64,000 nucleotides of DNA, from positions 124,001 through 188,000 of the forward strand of contig NJBO01000001.1 in assembly GCA_005223075.1 (NCBI GenBank), in the 5' to 3' direction. Shown here piece by piece: positions 41,783 to 50,649 of this stretch (positions are counted from its first letter, which is position 1; every line of letters starts with the position of its first letter). The DNA is from a candidate division TA06 bacterium B3_TA06 (GTDB lineage: Bacteria; Hydrothermota; Tepidihabitantia; B3-TA06). The notes under the pieces are model-generated. The model saw nothing but the letters and a program-made list of their open reading frames with translations, searched no databases and was not told the DNA's origin. Both the position numbers and the translations under genes were made by a program.

Positions 41783-42811
41783 TCAATTTTGCGATCTTTT
41801 GCGCGGAGCGCAAAAGAAGCATTGAAGAATCGCTCCGCCTTGAATTTTACTCTCTTTCATCGCCCGTAACACCTTGTTCGCGTCCTCTAACGGAAACTCC
41901 GTAACCTCAGTTTTGATCGGTATCTTGCCAGCGTACTCAAGGAGCTGGCGAACGTCCTCGTGCGTGCTGTTGGCTACCGAGCGCAGTGCTCGCTCCCGGT
42001 AGATCAGCTCGTAGGGGAAGCTGGGGATGTCGGTCATGGTAATCCCGGCAAGGGCAAGCGTTCCGCGAGGTCTCAGATGCTTCAAGGCTATGGGGACAAG
42101 AGGGCCGGAAGGTGCGAAGATTATGCCTGCGTGGAGGGGCTCAGTCGGTTTCTCGTCTGCGGTTCCGGTCCACTCCGCGCCCAAACGCTTTGCCAGCTTG
42201 CGGTTGGCAGGTGTCCGTGAAAAAACGAACACCCTTATCCCTAAGTATCTGGCTACCTGCATGGTTACGTGCGCAGAGTTCCCGAACCCGTAAAGGCCAA
42301 GTATCTGGCCCGCCTTTGCACGCGATAGAACCAGCGCACGGTATCCGATCACACCCCCGCACATCAGCGGCGCGGCCTCGGCGTCTCCTATACCCTCAGG
42401 TATCTGATAGGCAGAATCCTGAGGGACCACCAGGTACTCCGCATAGCCTCCGTCAACGTGGTAGCCTGTAAATCTTGCATTCGCACAGAGGTTCTCTTTT
42501 CCTTCTCTGCAGAAGGAGCACTCACCACACGTCGAGTAGAGCCACGGAACGCCAACGCGCTCGCCTAAGCGTTCTCTAGATACCCCTTCACCTACCTTAT
42601 CTATCCTGCCGATTATCTCGTGGCCTGGAACGATCGGCAGCCGGGGCAGCGCAAGATCGCCTTCCACCGTGTGCAGGTCGGTATGGCAGACCCCGCAACG
42701 AGAGACCTTTACCCGCACCTGGCCTTCTTCGGGTTCTGGAATCTCCAGATCAACGAGCTTCAAGGGATCTTTTTCAATCCCGGCAGTTGATTGCAGTTGC
42801 ATCGCTCTCAT
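41783..42811 (-). CDS. Zinc-dependent alcohol dehydrogenase (TIGR02822-type)
   Basis: Medium-chain dehydrogenase of 342 residues oxidising or reducing alcohols/aldehydes with NAD(P). Catalytic-zinc residues are Cys42 (RCGVCHTDLH) and His64-Glu65 (VPGHE); the structural zinc is held by Cys95, 98, 101 and 109. The coenzyme loop is GLYGFGNSAH, as in the TIGR02822 subfamily, instead of GxGGxG. The family normally ends soon after IQGGAIL; here about 13 more residues are encoded by hairpin element A. The ATG coincides with the predicted transcription start, with no ribosome-binding site. Confidence 0.92.
   Translation of the reverse strand: MRAMQLQSTAGIEKDPLKLVDLEIPEPEEGQVRVKVSRCGVCHTDLHTVEGDLALPRLPIVPGHEIIGRIDKVGEGVSRERLGERVGVPWLYSTCGECSFCREGKENLCANARFTGYHVDGGYAEYLVVPQDSAYQIPEGIGDAEAAPLMCGGVIGYRALVLSRAKAGQILGLYGFGNSAHVTMQVARYLGIRVFVFSRTPANRKLAKRLGAEWTGTADEKPTEPLHAGIIFAPSGPLVPIALKHLRPRGTLALAGITMTDIPSFPYELIYRERALRSVANSTHEDVRQLLEYAGKIPIKTEVTEFPLEDANKVLRAMKESKIQGGAILQCFFCAPRKRSQN
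41790..41821 (+). repeat. Hairpin element A, copy 7, inside the adh 3' end
   Basis: TGCGATC, stem TTTTGCGC/GCGCAAAA, then GAAGCA (GGAGCA in other copies). Its complement encodes the last residues of the alcohol dehydrogenase (CFFCAPRKRSQ). Confidence 0.75.
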
Positions 42812-42817
42812 GATCTT

Positions 42818-42845
42818 AAAATAGTCCCTTTAGCTGCGAAGTCAA
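42818..42845 (-). promoter_or_regulatory. Promoter of adh
   Basis: On the minus strand TTGACT (42845-42840), 16-nt spacer, TATTTT (42823-42818). Expected +1 is 42811, the A of the ATG. Confidence 0.8.
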
Positions 42846-42848
42846 GGC

Positions 42849-42876
42849 TTGACAGTTGCAATCTTGTCGCTAAAGT
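42849..42876 (+). promoter_or_regulatory. Promoter of the HExxH-protein gene
   Basis: TTGACA (42849-42854), 16-nt spacer, TAAAGT (42871-42876). The expected +1 at 42883 is one base before a GTG start. It lies back to back with the adh promoter, 3 bp apart. Confidence 0.7.
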
Positions 42877-42883
42877 GAGGAAG

Positions 42884-44104
42884 GTGATATATCTTTTTCT
42901 CTTAACGGTTGGCATGCCTCAAGACTCTTTGCAGGCCGAGTTCCGGTCTCTTGCACACGAATGGGTAGAGAACGCAGAAAATGAGGGTTGGGCGATTGAT
43001 GCGGTTGACGCCTTGGTCTTTGAGCGCACCATACAGGAGTTCGGGCTTTATCTTGAGCAGGAGGTGGGGCCGAAAAAACGCAATAAAGTATTTCGGCGCG
43101 TGAATACCCCAAACGATCTTTCTTCCGCCCTTGAGGGGGTCCTGGGCAAGCGCTTCGGGGAGTTCTTCTTCGGTTTCTACGACTTCTGTGAGCGCCAAAG
43201 CACGGCCCAGCCTGGCTGGCTTGAGGCGGAGAGCGAGCATTTCATTTACCTTTATCATCCAGGAAGTGCAGCCCAAAAGGACATCAAGCTCATCGAGGCT
43301 GTGGCCGAGCAGTCATTCAACCAGATCACAGATATCCTTGCGCCCGATTCCAGCGCCCGCTTGCGGCTTTCCCACCTCGTAAGAACAGATAGTCTCCCTC
43401 CTGGATTCAGCGGAAAGATCCTTTTAAGGCTTCACCCCACCCGCAAGGATCTGGGTGCGTTCGAGAGCACCTCAGGGGGCCAGACCGGATTCAGACCTAT
43501 ATGGCACGATGACACGGTGGGTTATGCACTCTGGATAGATCTTGCCTATCCCGGTCCGGTGGGTCTTTTTGGGATTCCGCACGAGGTCGCACACGCTTTG
43601 GCTTTACTCTACCTGTCTAACGAACCCCTGCTCGCCGAACTGCTTTCTTCTGGAGAACACGTCCCGGCGAATCTCCTGCGTGAGGCGGTCCTCCCCGAGG
43701 ATGTCCTTCGTCTGGAGGGCTGGGCCTACATGGTGCAGCACAACCACTCCACCTTTGTTCGGCTGGGGCTTTGGCGCTCAACGAGTCAGTCAATGGCAGA
43801 GATGACGAAACACTATGATTTCCCTGACGCTTACCTGTTGCTAAATGGAGAGATGAGTAAGAGTTTCATGGAACAAACACTTGCCCTGCTTGGCTTCAGG
43901 CGAGCCGCTCGTCACAGTGAGATGATTCGTTATCTTTTCGCATCGGCTGACCTGATACGATTCCTTCACGAGCGCTACGGTTCTGAAAAGCTCAAGCTGT
44001 TCCTTGCCGATCAATCTGCTCCCATGGACGCCCTGCTCGAAGTCTACGATCTGACGCCCTATGCGCTTGAGGAAAAGTGGAAGAACGACGTTCTCCAGGA
44101 ATAG
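42884..44104 (+). CDS. Putative zinc metallopeptidase-like protein (HEVAH motif)
   Basis: Protein of about 406 residues. The PHEVAHALALLY motif (about 228-239) fits a gluzincin HExxH site, and a conserved-looking EGWAYMVQHNHSTF follows about 45 residues later as a possible third zinc ligand region. The end (ASADLIRFLHERYGSEKLKLFL...APMDALLEVYDLTPYALEEKW) resembles the helical C-terminal part of peptidase MA-like proteins. No signal peptide is convincing. GTG 42884 is chosen because it matches the predicted transcription start; ATG 42914 is the alternative. The GIY-YIG gene follows after 1 nt. Confidence 0.7.
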   Translation: MIYLFLLTVGMPQDSLQAEFRSLAHEWVENAENEGWAIDAVDALVFERTIQEFGLYLEQEVGPKKRNKVFRRVNTPNDLSSALEGVLGKRFGEFFFGFYDFCERQSTAQPGWLEAESEHFIYLYHPGSAAQKDIKLIEAVAEQSFNQITDILAPDSSARLRLSHLVRTDSLPPGFSGKILLRLHPTRKDLGAFESTSGGQTGFRPIWHDDTVGYALWIDLAYPGPVGLFGIPHEVAHALALLYLSNEPLLAELLSSGEHVPANLLREAVLPEDVLRLEGWAYMVQHNHSTFVRLGLWRSTSQSMAEMTKHYDFPDAYLLLNGEMSKSFMEQTLALLGFRRAARHSEMIRYLFASADLIRFLHERYGSEKLKLFLADQSAPMDALLEVYDLTPYALEEKWKNDVLQE

Positions 44105-44105
44105 C

Positions 44106-44372
44106 ATGAAACCACCAGATTCCTTCTACGTTTACATACTGCAGTGCGCCGACGGCTCGCTCTACACAGGCATCGCAAGGGACGTCATGAAACGTTTAGC
44201 CGAGCACAACCGAGGCAAGGGCGCGCGTTACACCCGTACTCGTCGTCCCTGTCTCTTGCGTTTCATGGAACGCCACGCCACCCGGTCCAGCGCGCAGAAG
44301 AGAGAGGCGGAGATCAAAAAACTCTCCCCCGAACAAAAGCGAGCACTCATTCGAGGGTGTCCGATCCCGTAA
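44106..44372 (+). CDS. GIY-YIG nuclease-superfamily protein (YhbQ-like)
   Basis: Single-domain nuclease-like protein of 88 residues: FYVYILQCADGSLYTGIARDVMKRLAEHN carries the GIY-YIG (here YIL-YTG) motif and catalytic Arg, GARYTRTRRPCLLRF follows, then REAEIKKLSPEQKRALI. It belongs to the UPF0213/YhbQ group, linked to DNA repair but poorly characterised. It begins 1 nt after the metallopeptidase-like gene without a clear ribosome-binding site, so it is probably translated by coupling. Confidence 0.9.
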   Translation: MKPPDSFYVYILQCADGSLYTGIARDVMKRLAEHNRGKGARYTRTRRPCLLRFMERHATRSSAQKREAEIKKLSPEQKRALIRGCPIP

Positions 44373-44394
44373 GCCCTTTTCAAAAATCACTTCC

Positions 44395-44422
44395 TTGACA
44401 ATCTGACGTTTGGGATTATTAT
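44395..44422 (+). promoter_or_regulatory. Promoter of the first tandem paralog
   Basis: TTGACA (44395-44400), 16-nt spacer, TATTAT (44417-44422); AGGAGG follows before the ATG at 44453. Confidence 0.8.
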
Positions 44423-44452
44423 CCTGAAAACCATTAAGTAGGAGGTACGATT

Positions 44453-45871
44453 ATGAAAAGGATCGCTTTGATGGTCCTGGCAGGAGTCCTTGCACTCTCT
44501 GCCGCAGAGTGGGAAACCGTGCAGATCACAGATGAGGCGGATCTGTGGAGCACTGATCCTATCCTTGTCCTCGATGCCCAGTGGCATCCGCACATACTCT
44601 TCACTCAGTGGAACGAGGAAGTTCACATAAAGGTTGCCTCTCACGATACCGATCTATGGATCATAGATGACGTGGCAACTGTGAGCGAGGATTTCATGCC
44701 TTATTACAGCATCGACGTGGATGCCCAGGGGAATACCTACATAGCCTACTTTGACTTGGTAGGAGTAGGGAACTCTGATCTCTTTTTTGCCTCGGATAAA
44801 GATGGCCCGTTTGCACCAGTCAACATCACTGATGATGAACTGTTTCAGGTAGCACCGCATGTTCGGGTATCCTTTAACGGAGTCCCCTTTATACTCTACG
44901 CTGAGGCCCTTACGCCTGATGATTCTATGAGGCTTTTCATTGGATCGATTGACGAAGAAGGTTTGCATAGCCCTGAACTGATTGCTAAGAATGTGTATCA
45001 GGAGGAGTATCTAGGTTACGATCTCGTATTTGAGCCGCGTGTGCTAATATCGCCACACGTTTTCTACATCGGTGACGACGGCTATCTCTGGCACGTTACG
45101 CTTGATGAGGATGATATTATATGGAGAAAGGAACCGCTTAACGAACTCTCAAGCGAGTGGCCTTCGGCAGTGGCCGATCCTTTAGGTTCGTTCCACGTGG
45201 CCTACGATGTGGGAGGCGCGAGCATCCACTATATCACCAATATGAGCGGCACCTGGCAGGATGAGCTGGTTTCTGACCTCGGCGATCCGGAAGGCGGTAA
45301 CGAAAGGCCCTCGCTTGCTCTTGAGATTGTTTACGGAGGTTACCTGGGAATAGGCAATCCCCATGTGGTCTGGATGCATGCCGATGCGGAGGGGCCATAC
45401 GATTTCTACTACGCTCGCAGACCCGAAGACAACTGGCTTGAAGAGTCCGTTTTCGTTACGCCTGAAAAAGACGAGTTGCCAGGTTACGGACGCTACTTTG
45501 CATTAGATGCTGAAGGTTACGGACATCTCGTCTATCATGCCGAGGATGAGAACTATGTCACCCAGATCTTCTACGCCAGGAGCAAAGAGCCTTTGATTGG
45601 AGGGATTACCGAAAACCCTCCTCAGTCAACACCTCTCAGTCTAAAGGTTAGAGGAGGAGCAGTTTGCTTCAGTTTACCGCAGACTGGTCTGATCCGCCTC
45701 GATCTCTACGATGCTGCAGGCCGCAGGGTTACCTGCATCGCGTCAGGGGCCTATCCTGTGGGCGAGCACTCGATCCCCTTGAATCTCGCAGAACTTCCGG
45801 CAGGGGTTTACTTCGTGCACCTTGAATCAACCAATCAGCAGGCTAGCGCCAAGTTTGTGGTGATGCGCTAG
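44453..45871 (+). CDS. Secreted propeller-like protein with sorting domain, paralog 1
   Basis: First of four tandem paralogs; 472 residues. A signal peptide (about 1-18, MKRIALMVLAGVLALSA) precedes EWETVQITDE, the shared mature N-terminus. The body has repeated blade-like units of about 50-60 residues with HVAYD, HxVW and GYGHLVYH elements, like sialidase/BNR-type beta-propellers, without identifiable catalytic residues. Residues about 395-472 form a type IX-like sorting domain (LIRLDLYDAAGRRVTCIASG to LPAGVYFVHLESTNQQASAKF). It is likely displayed on the surface and may bind glycans; this is inference. AGGAGGT precedes the ATG. Confidence 0.85.
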   Translation: MKRIALMVLAGVLALSAAEWETVQITDEADLWSTDPILVLDAQWHPHILFTQWNEEVHIKVASHDTDLWIIDDVATVSEDFMPYYSIDVDAQGNTYIAYFDLVGVGNSDLFFASDKDGPFAPVNITDDELFQVAPHVRVSFNGVPFILYAEALTPDDSMRLFIGSIDEEGLHSPELIAKNVYQEEYLGYDLVFEPRVLISPHVFYIGDDGYLWHVTLDEDDIIWRKEPLNELSSEWPSAVADPLGSFHVAYDVGGASIHYITNMSGTWQDELVSDLGDPEGGNERPSLALEIVYGGYLGIGNPHVVWMHADAEGPYDFYYARRPEDNWLEESVFVTPEKDELPGYGRYFALDAEGYGHLVYHAEDENYVTQIFYARSKEPLIGGITENPPQSTPLSLKVRGGAVCFSLPQTGLIRLDLYDAAGRRVTCIASGAYPVGEHSIPLNLAELPAGVYFVHLESTNQQASAKFVVMR

Positions 45872-45876
45872 AGCAG

Positions 45877-45903
45877 TAGGAGGCGAGGCATGCCTCGCCC
45901 CTA
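45877..45903. repeat. Palindrome C, copy 3
   Basis: Near-perfect palindrome TAGGAGGCGAGGC and its complement between paralogs 1 and 2. Arms differ from the other C copies in matched pairs. Confidence 0.7.
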
Positions 45904-45929
45904 CAAAAGACCAACCGAGGAGGTTGACA

Positions 45930-47351
45930 ATGAAGAGGATAGCTTTGATACTGCTCGCGGCGGTGCTTCTGCTCCCCGCTGTCCAGTGGGAGACAGAGCA
46001 AGTGACCAACGAAAGATGGGCAGATAGCTACGAGCCGGTTATTGCCGTCGCCCCTGACGGAAGCGTAAGGATTCTTTTCAACCAGTGGGATAATAATGAG
46101 GAACGGCTGTATCTCAAAGTGGCTTATGGCTCAGCCGGTGATTGGGTTATTAAGGATGTAGCCCAGGTGAGCGAAGAAGCTTCAATGTTCTATAGTATAG
46201 ACGTTGATGCTGAGGGTAACACTTCCCTAGCTTATAGCGATTGGACGAGCATGGAAAACTCAGATATCTTCTACGCTACTGATGAGGGTGGCGTTTTCTC
46301 ACCCACTAATCTCACCAACGACGTGGACATTCAGATGTGTCCGATGTTGCGGCTGGATACCCAGGGTACACCCCATCTGATTTTCATTGAATTACTGGAA
46401 GGTGAAGGAGTAGTCCAGATCTATTACGGTTGGATTAGTGGGACCTCATTGGTGGACAAGGAGCCAGTGACCGACACCTTCTCCCTTTGGGATTTCTACG
46501 GCTACGACCTTGTACTTTCCGGGAATGAAGCACCTTTTGGCCGCCATGTATTCTACATCGGAGAGGGCGGTTATCTCTGGCACGCGTATACTCTCCCTAT
46601 ATCTGCCACTTCTCCTCAGTTCTGGGCTCAGGAAGCGATAAACGATATTCCCAGCGAGTATCCTTCGGCTCGGATCGATGCATCGGGAACCATCCACATA
46701 GCCTACGATGCCGATGAGACAAGCATCCATTACGTTACCGGAGATATCGGGAATTGGCATGATGAGATCGCCGTGCTTGCCGATACGGAGACCACCTGGG
46801 TGTTTGCCCCCCGTATCGATCTCGATCCCAACGGCGATCCTCACCTCGTGTGGATAAAATCGGTAAACGACTGGTACGATCTGGCATACGGTAACAAGCT
46901 GAGCGGTTCATGGATGAGTGAAGACATAACCGACACCCCGGATGAGGATGAGTATCCGGGCTACGATCGCTACTTTGCCATAGACGCTGCCGGCTACGGA
47001 CATGTGGTCTACGATTTCCCCGACACTAATTACATGTGGCAGATATACCACGCCAAGTCCACCGAGCCTTTGACCGGGAGTGCGATCGCCGAACAGCCTG
47101 CTTCGTCCAACCCCCTCAATCTGGAAATTCGAGGATCATCAGTTCACTTCAGCCTGCAGGTGACCTCCCCTCTCCGCCTCGATCTCTACGACGCCTTGGG
47201 CCGCAGGGTTACCTGCATCGCGTCAGGGACTTATGCTGCTGGCGAGCACTCAATCCCAATCAACTCCACCGATCTTTCGGCAGGGGTTTACTTCATCAGG
47301 ATGGAGGCCGGGGGGTACTCGGCATGCGCTAAGTTTGTAGTTACGCACTGA
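45930..47351 (+). CDS. Secreted propeller-like protein with sorting domain, paralog 2
   Basis: Second paralog, 473 residues. The signal peptide is MKRIALILLAAVLLLPAVQ; the mature start is WETEQVTNERW. Blade-like repeats and the sorting domain (PLRLDLYDALGRRVTCIASG, LSAGVYFIRMEAGG) match paralog 1 closely. ATG 45930 is preceded by AGGAGGTTGAC; the TTG two codons upstream is unlikely. No separate promoter is obvious, so it is probably transcribed with paralog 1 through palindrome C. Confidence 0.85.
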   Translation: MKRIALILLAAVLLLPAVQWETEQVTNERWADSYEPVIAVAPDGSVRILFNQWDNNEERLYLKVAYGSAGDWVIKDVAQVSEEASMFYSIDVDAEGNTSLAYSDWTSMENSDIFYATDEGGVFSPTNLTNDVDIQMCPMLRLDTQGTPHLIFIELLEGEGVVQIYYGWISGTSLVDKEPVTDTFSLWDFYGYDLVLSGNEAPFGRHVFYIGEGGYLWHAYTLPISATSPQFWAQEAINDIPSEYPSARIDASGTIHIAYDADETSIHYVTGDIGNWHDEIAVLADTETTWVFAPRIDLDPNGDPHLVWIKSVNDWYDLAYGNKLSGSWMSEDITDTPDEDEYPGYDRYFAIDAAGYGHVVYDFPDTNYMWQIYHAKSTEPLTGSAIAEQPASSNPLNLEIRGSSVHFSLQVTSPLRLDLYDALGRRVTCIASGTYAAGEHSIPINSTDLSAGVYFIRMEAGGYSACAKFVVTH

Positions 47352-47362
47352 TCATCCGGGGA

Positions 47363-47390
47363 TTGACAGACTAAGTTATTAGCTTATCCT
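47363..47390 (+). promoter_or_regulatory. Promoter of paralog 3
   Basis: TTGACA (47363-47368), 16-nt spacer, TATCCT (47385-47390), then AGGAGGT before the ATG at 47423. Confidence 0.7.
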
Positions 47391-47422
47391 GTATAAGCAA
47401 ACTCAACCAGAGGAGGTTGGAC

Positions 47423-48838
47423 ATGAGAAAGATCGTATTGATCTTACTGGCAGGTGTATTAATGCTGTCTGCCGTGGAGTGGGAGATAGAGCAGGTGACT
47501 GATGATCTTGACAGGTATAACTATGAGCCGTCGATCATATTGGATGGAGAGAATCCACTCATTCTGTTCGAACAATTTGACGATGCTGATTATGATTTTC
47601 TCAAGCTGGCTTATAAGGATAACGGCTCATGGGTTACCGAAGAGGTCTTGGATTTCGATGCAGCTTTGTATAACTTTGCCATGGACTCTGAAGGAAACCT
47701 CTATATAGCCTTTACTGACAGGGTCGGAGAGTACGAAGAAAATGACTTATTCCTTGCCACCGACACCAGCGGAGAGATGGTAGTCCATCGTTTAACCGAA
47801 CAGGCCGTTAACTATAGATTTCCTGTGATCAGACTCGATGAAAATGACAATGTTCACATAGCCTATTCAGAAGGCGAAGTGGGTGAATTTCACGAGGACT
47901 GGATCCATTACGGGTATTTTGAAGAAGGTGAGTTCAGATCTGAGGTTGTGGCTGAACACATGATCGGAACCTACAATTTTGATTTTGTGCTTTCCTCAGA
48001 CGGAATACCTCATGTATTTTATGGGTTCTATACCGATAGCGATGGAAAAGGTTTAATGCACAGTTTCCGTTCGGTTTCAGCAGAGTGGCGTGAAGAAATA
48101 ATCCTACAGCATCCCCGGGTGGTGCCTTATAACCCGTCCGCAGCTATAGACGAACACGGTAAGTTTCACGTGTCCTGGGATCTCAATTCGAGTTACATAC
48201 TCTATGCTACTGATAAAAGCGGGTCTTGACAGGATGAGTGGGTGTCGGACAGCTTCGAAACCTATGGGTATAATCTTGAATCGTGTGTTGCTTTAGATCC
48301 CACAGGTAATCCCCACGTGGTCTGGTCTTTTGCCCCGGAAGAGGATGATTTTTACGATATCCACTATTCAAGAAAGATTTCTGGCATCTGGACAGAAGAG
48401 CCGGTAACCGAGACACCGGAAAGATACGAAGAATCTGAGGACAACCACTACTTCCTGATCGATGCTGCAGGTTATGGACATATGGTTTTTACAGGCTATG
48501 AATTAGCAGGTGAAGACGAGATTGCGGAAATATACTATGCTAAGAGCACCGAACCCCTTGAAAGCAGTTTCATTTGTGAAGACATTCCAATTCAATCTTT
48601 GGATAATCTAGAAATCTGTGGTTCATCCGTTGTGTTGGCTTTGATGCGGGAATCAAACGTTCAGATAAATCTATATGATGCGTCGGGACGTTTAGCTGAG
48701 ATGGTTTTCTCCGGAACCTGTTCCCCCGGCAGTCAATCAATCCCCATTGAGGCTACTGGATTGTCCTCCGGTGTTTATTTCGTGCAAGCCAGAATCGAGG
48801 AAAAGAAAACTACTGCCAAGTTTCTACTGATTCGTTGA
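47423..48838 (+). pseudogene. Paralog 3, interrupted by an in-frame TGA
   Basis: Third paralog. It has an intact signal peptide (MRKIVLILLAGVLMLSAVE) and would give 471 residues, but codon 48227-48229 is TGA. The frame is unchanged on both sides: ATDKSGS, stop, then QDEWVSDSF. Paralog 1 has SGTWQDELVSDL at this place, so a conserved Trp codon TGG became TGA. Downstream the blades and the sorting domain (VQINLYDASGRLAEMVFSGT) are intact apart from divergence. Recent nonsense mutation, readthrough or a sequencing error are all possible. The gene is also AT-richer than paralogs 1 and 2. Confidence 0.8.
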
Positions 48839-48855
48839 TTTAGAGGGACTTGTAT

Positions 48856-50250
48856 ATGTCATTGAGAGTATTGCTTTCATCATTGCTTCTGATAGGCATA
48901 TCTGTTGGTGTAGAATGGGAAACACAGTACATTCTGGAAGACCCAGACTATTATTACTACAATCCGATGGTGACTTTAGACAATCAAGGCAAGGTGCATA
49001 TTGCATACATCCATTGGGATCATGCCGTTGATACGGGTAATTTGAATGTCATCTCCAATCAAAGCGGTGAATGGATATCTGAGACTGTTGCATCCGTTAA
49101 TTATCCCATTCTATGGGGTGACCTTTACGATATCGAAGTGGACAGCCAGGGTAACCGATACCTTTCTTACATTGAGTATATCAGCAAGTTCCGGATCTAT
49201 CTTTGGTTAGCCACCGATACCTCCGGGGAATTTGAAAGTGAACGGATAGGAACCCCCTTTCCCTATTCTCAAGGTTCACAAAGTATTGAATTAGATGGGA
49301 ATGATAATCCCTTCATAGCCTTTCTGCAATTCAACTATAACACTTTTGAACTTGAACTACGTTTCGGTTGGTTTGAGCAGGATAGCTTTGTATCCGAAAG
49401 GGTAGTTTTAGATAGCGTAGATAATGAATCTTTGGGAAACCTGCTTTTGGAAAAGGACGGCACGCCTCATATCATCTACGTAGGTTATGAACACCGATTA
49501 TATCATGCGTTTAAAACTGACGAGGTCTGGGATAAGGAGAGAATCTGGTATTTCCTTCCGTTACGGCCTTCAGCAGTGATGGATACCGATGATTTTATTC
49601 ACGTCATCTACAGGTCAGGGGATTGGTCCATCCGCTACGCCCACAATAGAGAGGGAGAATGGATTGACGAACACATCATAGCTACTTTCAGGTGGGGCTA
49701 CGACATAACCTGTATAGATATAGATCCTGATGGAATCCCTTGTTTTGTCTGGACACACGGTACTTCAAATGAAAATAGGCAACAAACCGATATCTCTTAT
49801 GCACGTCAGCTTGAAAATGGCTGGTTCGAAGAAACAGTTACAGAAACCCCTAATGTTGTTGAGATTCCCGGAGAACATAACTTTTTCAAAATAGATAAAG
49901 CAGGGTACGCTCATTTGGTGTACGAGTACTGGGACAGAGAATTCAGTAAATTGGCATATGCCAAATCGAAAGCCCCCTTGTTTGTAGCCGAGCAGCCGAA
50001 TGAGGTCAATCCGTTTGATCTGAGGGTTCGTGGATCGACTGTCCACTTTAGCTTACCTGAGGCTTCCTTGATCCGCCTTGACCTCTACGACGCCGTAGGC
50101 CGCAGGGTGCGGTTGCTTGCGTCAGGTGTCTATAACTCAGGCCAGCATTCGATTCCTATCAACTCCACCGGGCTCCCGGCAGGGGTTTATTTCATCCGTC
50201 TTGAATCGGCGGATCGCACCTCAAGCGCCAAGTCCGTACTTAGCAGATAG
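48856..50250 (+). CDS. Secreted propeller-like protein with sorting domain, paralog 4
   Basis: Fourth paralog, 464 residues. Signal peptide MSLRVLLSSLLLIGISVG, mature start VEWETQYILEDPDYYYYNP. Blade motifs (KVHIAYIHW, NPFIAFLQF, HVIYRSGDW, GYAHLVYEYW) and the sorting domain (LIRLDLYDAVGRRVRLLASG, LPAGVYFIRLESADR) are present. The body is AT-rich whereas the sorting domain is close to that of paralogs 1-2, so the tail may have been exchanged by recombination. GAGGG lies before ATG 48856; a TTG two codons earlier is less likely. Confidence 0.85.
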   Translation: MSLRVLLSSLLLIGISVGVEWETQYILEDPDYYYYNPMVTLDNQGKVHIAYIHWDHAVDTGNLNVISNQSGEWISETVASVNYPILWGDLYDIEVDSQGNRYLSYIEYISKFRIYLWLATDTSGEFESERIGTPFPYSQGSQSIELDGNDNPFIAFLQFNYNTFELELRFGWFEQDSFVSERVVLDSVDNESLGNLLLEKDGTPHIIYVGYEHRLYHAFKTDEVWDKERIWYFLPLRPSAVMDTDDFIHVIYRSGDWSIRYAHNREGEWIDEHIIATFRWGYDITCIDIDPDGIPCFVWTHGTSNENRQQTDISYARQLENGWFEETVTETPNVVEIPGEHNFFKIDKAGYAHLVYEYWDREFSKLAYAKSKAPLFVAEQPNEVNPFDLRVRGSTVHFSLPEASLIRLDLYDAVGRRVRLLASGVYNSGQHSIPINSTGLPAGVYFIRLESADRTSSAKSVLSR

Positions 50251-50280
50251 TATCGCTGACAATCAAATTCGGGGGCGCTT

Positions 50281-50634
50281 CTAGGGACTTGCCTTTACCT
50301 CAAGGGAGATGCTTTCAGAGTCTATCCACCCCTCCCCATCGCTCACGGTTACGGTAATCGTCACGATTAAGTTGCTGGTTACCGATTCAGGGGCTGTCCA
50401 ACGAGCCAACTCGCCGAAATTCTCGATCTTCCCCCAATCGGCCTGCCAAACATAGGTTAACTCAGCCCCCAGCGGATTGTAAACGTAGCAGTGCAGGAGT
50501 GTGCTTTCACCCGGCGCAAGAGAAGGGTTATCAGCCGTGACCCTTTCGATCTCAGGACCCACAGGCTCGCAGAAAAGCACAAAAAGAAGCACACTCAAAA
50601 GAGCAAGGATCATCCAAACTTGCTTTTGTCTCAT
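50281..50634 (-). CDS. Small Ig/PKD-like lipoprotein
   Basis: Lipoprotein of 117 residues. The signal peptide ends LFVLFC, with Cys22 or so as the anchor. The mature part is one Ig/PKD-like sandwich (NPSLAPGESTLLHCYVYNP, LTYVWQADWGKIE, ITVTVSDGEGWIDSESISL). ATG 50634 is preferred over the GTG one codon upstream because GGAGGAAGTG then has normal spacing. It follows the next entry's gene by 15 nt, in one operon. The role may be surface adhesion or complex assembly. Confidence 0.8.
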   Translation of the reverse strand: MRQKQVWMILALLSVLLFVLFCEPVGPEIERVTADNPSLAPGESTLLHCYVYNPLGAELTYVWQADWGKIENFGELARWTAPESVTSNLIVTITVTVSDGEGWIDSESISLEVKASP

Positions 50635-50649
50635 CACTTCCTCCTTCCT

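Noticed and set aside
42791-42883. Upstream extension of the HExxH protein
   Set aside because: It would run through the divergent adh promoter and its own -35/-10 boxes.
48227-48229. TGA read as tryptophan in this organism
   Set aside because: TGA ends several well-defined genes here (rtcB, purL, rdgB), so code change is not supported.
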